A stretch of 7,160 nucleotides of DNA from CAZEAC01 sp964510065. GTDB lineage: Bacteria > Bdellovibrionota_C > UBA2361 > CAIXSY01. Position numbers and translations under genes: made by a program. The notes beneath the pieces were generated by a model. The model was not told the DNA's origin and made no database searches. It was given only the letters and a program-made list of their open reading frames with translations. The stretch covers positions 1-7,160 of the forward strand of contig CAZEAC010000131.1 of the NCBI GenBank assembly GCA_964510065.1, written 5' to 3'. Positions 1-5,535 of this stretch are shown here, piece by piece (positions within the stretch are counted from its first letter, which is position 1; every line of letters starts with the position of its first letter).

Positions 1-432
1 GTGCTGGCTGGCTTCGCGGTCTATCAAGCAGCGATAGGCTCGTGAGTGATAACGAATTCGCCCTAAAAGCTCAAATTCTTCGGGAAACTTCACCACATAA
101 TCGCTTGCGCCAGCTTCGAACGCTTCAAACTTGGTACGTGAATCATCATTGGTCGAAAGAAGCACAACAGGGATGTCGCGTAGCTCCTCACGTGAACGCA
201 CAAGCTTCAGTAGCTCAATGCCATTCGTCGAGGGAAGTACAAGGTCCTGTAAAATGACCGATGGCTGAAATTGCACAATCCTTTCAAGCAACTGTGACGG
301 GTCCTGAACGAAAGAATAGCTGGCGCCAGGCAGTGAAATTAGGTGCTGGCGAATTGCCTCGCCAACAATCTCCTGGTCGTCACATAGCAGGACTCTCACA
401 AAAGACGAATTTTCTAGCGCTTCAGTTCGCAT
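1..432 (-). CDS. WspR-like response regulator, receiver domain (partial, C-terminus beyond the left edge)
   Basis: The 144 visible residues form one complete receiver (REC) domain. Acidic residues D18 and D19 follow strand 1 (VLLCDD), the phospho-acceptor is D63 in ILQDLVLP, the switch residue is S93 in LLSTND, and the conserved lysine is K115 in DYVVKFP. The ILQDLV-P block, the LST block and the IRYHSRAY segment after the domain match the receiver of Pseudomonas WspR, as I remember that protein. WspR is a cytoplasmic diguanylate cyclase whose GGDEF domain makes c-di-GMP once D70 is phosphorylated by WspE. The output domain here lies outside the window, so the cyclase activity is inferred. 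The ATG is secure: an in-frame TGA sits three codons upstream and GAGGTGG lies just before it. The gene starts 15 bases after the HPt-receiver gene and is surely in its operon. A PleD-type or other REC output is the main alternative. Confidence 0.85.
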   Translation of the reverse strand, partial: MRTEALENSSFVRVLLCDDQEIVGEAIRQHLISLPGASYSFVQDPSQLLERIVQFQPSVILQDLVLPSTNGIELLKLVRSREELRDIPVVLLSTNDDSRTKFEAFEAGASDYVVKFPEEFELLGRIRYHSRAYRCLIDREASQH

Positions 433-433
433 A

Positions 434-440
434 CCACCTC
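434..440 (-). promoter_or_regulatory. Ribosome binding site of the WspR-like gene
   Basis: GAGGTGG on the minus strand ends one base before the ATG at 432. Its GAGG core is four bases from the start. It lies inside the 15-base gap between the two operon genes. The same eight-base GAGGTGGT leader precedes the start proposed at 3093. Confidence 0.6.
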
Positions 441-447
441 ACGTTTT

Positions 448-1263
448 TTATGCTGGTTCTATTTTGGAGATTCTCGCGGAGAGTAATTTTTTAACCGCGT
501 CCAAAAATGAAGAGCTTTTAAGATCATTCTTTCTGTAAAATGCGCTTGCACCGCTTAGGCCGCCGTCCTCGTAAGGCATTTCGCCTTCTGGCTGCGAGAT
601 GAGCACAATAGGCATGGCACGTACTTCCGACCGACGATGCGCCCGTAGTCGGTCGATGAGCTCAGCGCCATTGAGTCGCGGCATATTGTAATCCGTGGTT
701 ACTAGATCAAAATCTCCATTTTCTATTTTTTCTATCGCTTCTTGCCCATCGATGGCGGTCTCACACTCAAACCCTGCAGCCTCGAGCGTTCGATTTAGAA
801 AATCTCGTACCATCACGGAGTCTTCGACGATAAGTATTCTTGCCCTTATGCAAGCTGTTACTGCGCGGGGCTGTTCCTGCGTGCACTCTTCATAAGCTAG
901 GCGGGGATTCTCAGCTTTTGTTGAAGTATCCGTAATTTCAGCGTTACTGGTGACAGCATGCTGTGGCGCGAGATTGACGCCAAGACTTTCAAGGTATCCA
1001 GAAAACTTGTCGACTGAGCACTTAGAAGCCAAGAGGTCATTTGTTTCTTTTAGAAAAGATTCCAAGGAGCGGGCCACCTTACCAACCTCATGTTCATTAA
1101 CTAGTAGAGCAGCCCCTTTTAACGAGTGTGCGGCTCTTACAAGGCCTGGCAAATCCTCTGGCGTCAGAGTGCGATGCGTAAGCCTGGCAAAGCCTTCAAC
1201 AAGTATTTTCGCCTGCCTTTCAAATTCCTCTTGGTAGAGCCGGTACAACGGATTGTTCTTCAC
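448..1263 (-). CDS. HPt-receiver phosphorelay protein, WspE/CheA-like ends without the kinase core
   Basis: A 271-residue soluble protein with two domains. Residues about 1-100 are a histidine phosphotransfer (HPt) domain with H46 in the RAAHSLKGAALLV motif, typical of CheA P1 and WspE. A polar linker of about 35 residues follows. Residues about 141-263 are a receiver domain with E147/D148, phospho-acceptor D191 in TTDYNMPRLNG, S223 and K245; its C-terminal part resembles the receiver fused to WspE. The dimerisation, ATPase and CheW-like domains that separate these parts in WspE are absent, so the protein cannot phosphorylate itself. It more likely passes phosphate from an outside kinase to its own receiver or to the WspR-like receiver encoded next. 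The start is GTG: the frame is closed by TAG seven codons upstream, and the HPt helix begins at once. The nearest Shine-Dalgarno-like run (AGGAAAAG) is farther away than usual. A sigma-54 promoter lies about 80 bases upstream. Confidence 0.88.
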   Translation of the reverse strand: MKNNPLYRLYQEEFERQAKILVEGFARLTHRTLTPEDLPGLVRAAHSLKGAALLVNEHEVGKVARSLESFLKETNDLLASKCSVDKFSGYLESLGVNLAPQHAVTSNAEITDTSTKAENPRLAYEECTQEQPRAVTACIRARILIVEDSVMVRDFLNRTLEAAGFECETAIDGQEAIEKIENGDFDLVTTDYNMPRLNGAELIDRLRAHRRSEVRAMPIVLISQPEGEMPYEDGGLSGASAFYRKNDLKSSSFLDAVKKLLSARISKIEPA

Positions 1264-1342
1264 TTTAATTGTAGTCTTTTCCTACTTCGTAAAAATGCCA
1301 AATTTCCGCACTCACGTTCTGCGGCTTACAACGTTTCTAGAA

Positions 1343-1358
1343 GCAATTTACCTGCCAA
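1343..1358 (-). promoter_or_regulatory. Sigma-54 (-24/-12) promoter of the HPt-receiver/WspR-like operon
   Basis: The minus strand reads TTGGCAGG-TAAA-TTGC followed by T, against the known consensus YTGGCACG-N4-TTGCW. Only the C of GCACG differs. The invariant GG and GC are exactly 12 bases apart. The predicted transcription start is near 1331, giving a leader of about 68 bases before the GTG at 1263. The gene on the other side of this region encodes a sigma-54 activator, which supports the call. Confidence 0.75.
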
Positions 1359-1422
1359 TTTCCGCTCCTTTGGCCAGAGAAGTAAAGGCAGCTCATGCAA
1401 AGCAGGCAACCATATGAAAAGA

Positions 1423-1441
1423 GTGAGTTGTTCTACCTCAC
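1423..1441. repeat. Short dyad, possible activator site
   Basis: GTGAG and CTCAC form perfect five-base arms around a nine-base spacer. The centre is about 100 bases upstream of the predicted sigma-54 transcription start, a usual distance for an enhancer-type site bound by an NtrC-family activator. The arms are short and could be chance. Confidence 0.3.
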
Positions 1442-1449
1442 GTATATAG

Positions 1450-1466
1450 CCTCGGCTTCGCGGAGG
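1450..1466. repeat. Imperfect GC-rich dyad in the divergent intergenic region
   Basis: CCTC and GAGG pair, with a further two-base GC stem inside and a G-G mismatch between, closing on a TTC loop. As DNA it could be a second regulator site about 127 bases upstream of the sigma-54 start. As RNA in the leader of the activator gene it would be a small hairpin holding the GGAGG run. No T-tract follows, so it is not a convincing terminator. Confidence 0.25.
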
Positions 1467-1490
1467 TTTGAATATTAAGCAATTCCACGA

Positions 1491-1500
1491 ATCGGCCGAT
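1491..1500. repeat. Perfect palindrome upstream of the activator gene
   Basis: ATCGGCCGAT is a perfect ten-base palindrome 31 bases before the preferred ATG of the sigma-54 activator and about 165 bases upstream of the sigma-54 transcription start. It could be an autoregulatory operator or an enhancer half of the divergent promoter. There is no direct evidence for which protein binds it. Confidence 0.35.
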
Positions 1501-1531
1501 GTAAAAAATGCAGCTTTTGGAAACTTTTACA

Positions 1532-2905
1532 ATGAACTCTGAGCCGCTATTCGACTTAACTATTATCTGCGCTGACCAAACACATTCACGACACTTGAGC
1601 GGGGTGATCAGCGCTGCCGGGTACTCAGTTGCGTCATACTCAATAGGCAGTGAAGCTCTGCTTAATTTCAAGGCAGCGCCTACGGGAGTAGTAATCATCG
1701 CTGGGTACAAAGATGGTGATGAATCGATTGCGTTATACCGACGGCTAAGAGGATTTCATCCGCACTTACAATCGATAATAATTCGCCCTTCATCCACTGT
1801 TCTTTTTGGCCTTCGCGCCGAGAAGGAAGGAGTATTTTGGGTACTTGATGAGCAGTTCGACAACGAAGAACTTTTGATGCTGATCGCGCGGGCCGTCGTC
1901 ACTCACAATCTCTCAAAGGAGAACGAAGACCTGCGCGTCGCCCTATCGCATAGCGGACCATCAATTAAACTCGGAACATACACGTCTCCCGCGATGAAGA
2001 AAGTGCTTAAACGAATGCATAAAATTGCAGCGCTCGACGCGTCCGTTCTGCTCACAGGGGAAAGCGGGACTGGGAAATCATTCTTTGCTTCAATCATTCA
2101 TGAAGCAAGCGTCAGGCGAAATAATCCCTTTATGAGTGTAAGCTGCGCCAACTTGCCACGCGAACTTATCGAAGCCGAATTATTCGGTTATGAAAAAGGC
2201 GCTTATACTGGAGCGCACGGTGCTCGGCCAGGGTGCTTTGAATTATGCGATAAGGGCACAATTTTTTTGGATGAAATTGGCGAGCTTCCACTCGACCTCC
2301 AGCCCAAGCTGCTCACCGTATTACAAGACAAGAAAGTACGCCGACTTGGAGGCCGCACTGAGAAACAGATAGACGTGAGAATAATCTGTGCGACGAACAG
2401 AAACCTTGAGCTGGAAGTACAACAGGGCAAATTCCGCGAGGATCTTTTCTACAGAGTCAACGTACTTACGCTTGAGCTCCCACCTCTTCGTGAACGCAAA
2501 GAGGATTTGCCGGAACTGATTGCGACTACATTGCATCGGCGCGATCTCCTGACACCGAATGGGCCCAAGCAGCTAAGCGAGGGGGCACTTAAAGAGATTC
2601 AAATTTACGAGTGGCCCGGAAACCTGCGCGAGCTGGCTCACGTTCTTGAGCGCGCATGCGCATTTACTGAAAGTGCTTCAATCTCCTCCGAAGATATACG
2701 GCGAGAACTTCCCAAATCGCGGCGACTCTGCACAAAACACCCTGGTGAAAGGACTGCGGGCACGCTCGATGCTATTATATCCAATGCCATCCGCGAAGCT
2801 CTTCAAGAGTGCAGCGGCAATAAGGCTCTCGCAGCGAAGCAATTGGGAATAAGCTTGAAAACCATTTACAACCACCTCAAGAAGAGCGACACGAGACTAC
2901 TTTGA
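1532..2905 (+). CDS. NtrC-family sigma-54-dependent transcriptional activator with a degenerate receiver
   Basis: From the ATG at 1532 the protein has 457 residues, normal for the family. Residues 1-122 have a receiver fold without its chemistry: the first acidic residue is A14 (D15 remains), the phospho-acceptor position is A57, and the conserved lysine position is about E107. Residues about 145-335 are a complete AAA+ sigma-54 activation domain: Walker A GESGTGKS (176-183), loop GAYTGA (223-228), Walker B with D247/E248, arginine fingers R302 and R308 in FREDLFYRVN, and sensor II GNLREL (363-368). Residues 419-451 are a Fis-type helix-turn-helix for enhancer DNA. It should drive ATP-dependent opening of sigma-54 promoters, most obviously the one on the divergent strand. 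An earlier ATG at 1508 is open (an in-frame TAA at 1502 closes the frame), but only the 1532 start has a Shine-Dalgarno-like GGAAA before it. The dead receiver implies a signal other than phosphorylation. FleQ is a known activator of this build, but its LFRS motif is not evident here. Confidence 0.93.
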   Translation: MNSEPLFDLTIICADQTHSRHLSGVISAAGYSVASYSIGSEALLNFKAAPTGVVIIAGYKDGDESIALYRRLRGFHPHLQSIIIRPSSTVLFGLRAEKEGVFWVLDEQFDNEELLMLIARAVVTHNLSKENEDLRVALSHSGPSIKLGTYTSPAMKKVLKRMHKIAALDASVLLTGESGTGKSFFASIIHEASVRRNNPFMSVSCANLPRELIEAELFGYEKGAYTGAHGARPGCFELCDKGTIFLDEIGELPLDLQPKLLTVLQDKKVRRLGGRTEKQIDVRIICATNRNLELEVQQGKFREDLFYRVNVLTLELPPLRERKEDLPELIATTLHRRDLLTPNGPKQLSEGALKEIQIYEWPGNLRELAHVLERACAFTESASISSEDIRRELPKSRRLCTKHPGERTAGTLDAIISNAIREALQECSGNKALAAKQLGISLKTIYNHLKKSDTRLL

Positions 2906-3015
2906 GAGCTGACGCGTTCGAGGCTACAACTTCTTTGCATTCATTCGTATTACGACGAAGCTCGATCTGAACATAATGCGGCCTCGTACATCACAAGACA
3001 GCTAGAAAGCTCGCT

Positions 3016-3043
3016 TTGTTGAGTACCTACTTCTCTCTATGCT
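3016..3043 (+). promoter_or_regulatory. Possible sigma-70-type promoter of the unknown gene
   Basis: TTGTTG and TATGCT are separated by 16 bases and lie 50 bases before the GTG at 3093. Each hexamer matches the consensus only in part. It is the best candidate I found in the 187-base gap 2906-3092, which otherwise has no gene, no sigma-54 site and no convincing terminator for the activator gene. Confidence 0.3.
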
Positions 3044-3066
3044 AAGCTTACAGTCTTTGTAGAGAG
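3033..3066. repeat. Inverted repeat overlapping the putative -10 region
   Basis: CTCTCTA (3033-3039) and TAGAGAG (3060-3066) are perfect seven-base arms around 20 bases. The interior holds a second, eight-base palindrome TAAGCTTA (3043-3050). The nested symmetry over and just after the putative -10 box would suit an operator; a leader-RNA hairpin is also possible. Confidence 0.35.
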
Positions 3067-3084
3067 CGTCTATTTTTGCATTGC

Positions 3085-3091
3085 GAGGTGG
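3085..3091 (+). promoter_or_regulatory. Ribosome binding site deciding the GTG start of the unknown gene
   Basis: GAGGTGG followed by T and then GTG at 3093 repeats the leader of the WspR-like gene, where the same eight bases precede ATG. This favours GTG at 3093 over the in-frame TTG at 3081, which has no such site in front of it. Confidence 0.55.
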
Positions 3092-3092
3092 T

Positions 3093-5507
3093 GTGTTACT
3101 CCCATCTAGCCCGGAGAATCGGTCCGTTTCAAATACGGAACCCGCGCCTAGCCAAAGGCTCACCGCCATTTTGTCGGCGCAGTCCGTCAGCCCCGCTCCA
3201 CACCAGGTAGACCTCAATCCTGACCGTGCCCGCGAGCTTATGCATCTCCCGGATATCGAAGCGCCACTTGAAGATCTCGCTCGTGAAATATCAACGTACC
3301 TGCCGCTTGCGAATAAAGAGTACATGCGACTTTGGAGAATTCAGCACCAGCGCCAGCTCAACACGAGTTTCGAGCCGCGGCATGGACCATCGCCGCACCA
3401 GGGGCCCGAGCCGATGGATACCCTGCCCCGGTTCGAGAAGGTATTTCGATTGGCTGCGAGCTATGCCGGCATGCCGAACATTGAGCAGCATACGCAGTAC
3501 GACTCGCTTCTTGTGCTCTGCGGCTGGGTTTCAACAAAAGGGCCTGGAGACTCAACTGCATTTTTCAGCTCTTACCCGAAAGCTGTGCTCTGCACTCATG
3601 CACACTCGGAATCTCCGCAAGTTATTGAAAATCTAAGTTCCGGCGAGAGGGATAGATTTCATCGACGCGCCCCAGCCTACCTTCGCTATCTGCTTCTTCA
3701 TCGGCTCAAGATATCTAGCTGTGCCGAGCTTGAGCGAGCAAATCTGCGGCTGTTGATGAAGAGCAACGGATTCCGGCTTGTCGAATGGCATTTAGTACCC
3801 GAGGTTGCCTTCCCGGGAATTACCGCTGGCGCAGATCCCGCAGTTCGTCCTTGGTATCTCCGCGAGCCTGAAGACCGCGATATGGTGATCCGAGCGGCAG
3901 TACATACGCTTCAGCATAGAATTCGAGCGGTTGAAGTAGCATCAATTGACGGAGAGCTTTCAAATACCGATTGCCTGTCATCGCATGGTTGCACAACTCA
4001 GATACCACTGAGAGGCTTGGCAATTTGGGACTTAAAGAAACTTAAGGAAACACCATGGGACGAAGTCTTTGCCGAGTGCGGCGCTGGCAGCTATAATTCG
4101 CGCACTAGATTTCCGGATATCCGTGCCTGCTCCGATCTCCTTCGCGTCTGCATCGCCCAAATTGGTGCCGGAAATATTATTGGAAGTGAGCTTCAAAACC
4201 TTACTGAAGCGCGAAGCCGGATCTCGCTTGATCGTGAGAGTCAAATCTTTGAGAAGATCGATCAGATCACCGCACGCGTGCTCTTGCGCGCAGAAAAGGA
4301 GCATCCTGAGTTGTTTTTGGAATCCGGGAAATTAGATCCGAGGATGGTTCGAAAGTTTAGAAAGTGGAATGAGCTCTATGAACGCGAAAGTACCAACATC
4401 CTCAATGAACTTGGGGTACCAGTCTACCTCGCGCTATCACGAATCTCACCTGAAACTTTCGGTACAGCGCCCGGACTTGCCAAGTCATGGGAGCTTGAGA
4501 TGGAGCATGGCAAGTGGGATGGACCGCGTGGCAAGCGGTTACTTCGCTCGGCATACGCAAATGCACTCCTAGAAGCTGGCCTAGGTCATCATGAGCCGAC
4601 AGAAAATGGATGCATGTGGCGCTGCAGTCAAGACGAGTTTAACCGCTGGTATAAAGAAACCGTATTAGGTTCTGGGTTAGCACCTTCGGAATTCCTCGCA
4701 AGACTGGCTGAATCGCGCGGCTTAACTCCGCTGATGAACAGTGTCGTCAGCCATCCAGAGGGCGCCTCGCTTCTCGCCGGTCAGAATGTTCATAGCAAGA
4801 TATCGACGTATGAACACCGCTGGGCAAAGTGCATGATTGACGCGATTAAGGCCTCGCGCGATAGCCTATCGGTACCACTTGACCTTTCGCCTCGTACGCC
4901 CTTCCCATTTAGTGTGCGCGAAGCGCTCTTAAAGCCGGTGCCCATGCCTTACTTACACCCAACACTTGCGTTTGTCCGACCACACGAAGTCGCGCTCATT
5001 CGGTCAGGCAGAATTCTGTACGATCTTCCCAATTGGCTCGAAGATTATCGCCCCACCGACACTCCCCTCGCCGACCGATTAAATAATGCTTCAAGTGATC
5101 TGCTTGCCCTTATGAACAAAGTAGTTGAGTTCGATATGGACGGCCAGATCTCAAAAAACATTCGCTTTCATACGCTGCAAATTCTGGCCTTACACACCGA
5201 AGTCGGGAAGAATCCAAACTTCACTGACAAAGAGGTGAAAATGCTGCTCGAGCTAACCCGGCAATGCGTACTACCACATAGTAACGCGCTGCCATCGACA
5301 ACACGCTTCGCTAAGATTGCGCTCACCAGACTAATCGCACGAGAGTCATTTTTGAGTCTGGTTCGCACCGCCGTTCAATTTGTTGGACAGGCCTCTGGTC
5401 TTGAATCAAAAAAAGAGGTGCGTAATAAGATCGCCCTCGACGTCGTAGACGATGCCGTACTGCTCACTCTCCGCGCGATCTGCTGGCACCACGCTATGAT
5501 GGATTGA
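3093..5507 (+). CDS. Large soluble protein of unknown function (804 residues)
   Basis: I do not recognise this protein. It has no signal peptide, no membrane segment and no nucleotide-binding, helix-turn-helix, protease or receiver motif that I can see, so it is probably cytoplasmic. The first 45 or so residues are rich in Ser, Pro and Gln and look disordered. A second His/Pro-rich loose segment covers about residues 91-110. The rest alternates charged helices and short hydrophobic stretches, with many Trp, His and Arg residues, and the last 150 residues look almost wholly helical. The reading frame is long and unbroken and the third codon positions look normal, so it is surely coding. The start is chosen for its GAGGTGG site; TTG at 3081 would add four residues. 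It follows the sigma-54 activator after 187 bases in the same direction with its own possible promoter, and converges with the glycosyltransferase gene downstream. A signalling link to the left locus is possible but unsupported. Confidence 0.85.
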   Translation: MLLPSSPENRSVSNTEPAPSQRLTAILSAQSVSPAPHQVDLNPDRARELMHLPDIEAPLEDLAREISTYLPLANKEYMRLWRIQHQRQLNTSFEPRHGPSPHQGPEPMDTLPRFEKVFRLAASYAGMPNIEQHTQYDSLLVLCGWVSTKGPGDSTAFFSSYPKAVLCTHAHSESPQVIENLSSGERDRFHRRAPAYLRYLLLHRLKISSCAELERANLRLLMKSNGFRLVEWHLVPEVAFPGITAGADPAVRPWYLREPEDRDMVIRAAVHTLQHRIRAVEVASIDGELSNTDCLSSHGCTTQIPLRGLAIWDLKKLKETPWDEVFAECGAGSYNSRTRFPDIRACSDLLRVCIAQIGAGNIIGSELQNLTEARSRISLDRESQIFEKIDQITARVLLRAEKEHPELFLESGKLDPRMVRKFRKWNELYERESTNILNELGVPVYLALSRISPETFGTAPGLAKSWELEMEHGKWDGPRGKRLLRSAYANALLEAGLGHHEPTENGCMWRCSQDEFNRWYKETVLGSGLAPSEFLARLAESRGLTPLMNSVVSHPEGASLLAGQNVHSKISTYEHRWAKCMIDAIKASRDSLSVPLDLSPRTPFPFSVREALLKPVPMPYLHPTLAFVRPHEVALIRSGRILYDLPNWLEDYRPTDTPLADRLNNASSDLLALMNKVVEFDMDGQISKNIRFHTLQILALHTEVGKNPNFTDKEVKMLLELTRQCVLPHSNALPSTTRFAKIALTRLIARESFLSLVRTAVQFVGQASGLESKKEVRNKIALDVVDDAVLLTLRAICWHHAMMD

Positions 5508-5518
5508 GCGGGCGCTCA
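5505..5518. terminator. Small palindrome at the convergent gene junction, possible weak terminator
   Basis: TGAGCGGGCGCTCA includes the stop codon of the unknown gene and can form a five-base stem with a GGGC loop. It sits where two genes converge with only 28 bases between their stops. No T-run follows on either strand, so intrinsic termination would be weak. Confidence 0.25.
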
Positions 5519-5535
5519 TTGTCTCCTCGCACTAT

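Noticed and set aside
42..494. Two plus-strand open frames of 71 and 77 codons
   Set aside because: They lie antisense to the well-supported receiver domain of the WspR-like gene, have no plausible motifs and read as low-quality protein.
1443..1448. TATATA as a -10 box for the activator gene
   Set aside because: No acceptable -35 hexamer lies 16-18 bases upstream, so I could not support a sigma-70 promoter there.
1468..1542. TTG-initiated 24-codon leader frame overlapping the activator start, after GGAGG
   Set aside because: The GGAGG run is only one base from the TTG, too close for normal initiation, and the peptide has no attenuator-like composition.
1438..1710. Minus-strand frame of 90 codons overlapping the start of the sigma-54 activator
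   Set aside because: It is antisense to the receiver-like domain, shows no motif and would cross the divergent regulatory region.
2944..2959. Hairpin TTCGT/ACGAA after the activator gene as a terminator
   Set aside because: The stem has five bases only and no T-run follows.
3006..3017. AAAGC/GCTTT palindrome as terminator or operator
   Set aside because: The arms are short, the spacer is two bases and it is AT-rich; it may be chance.
3002..3325. Minus-strand frame of 107 codons and similar frames inside 3093-5507
   Set aside because: All are antisense or out-of-frame shadows of the long plus-strand gene and are rich in Ser/Arg as expected for such shadows.
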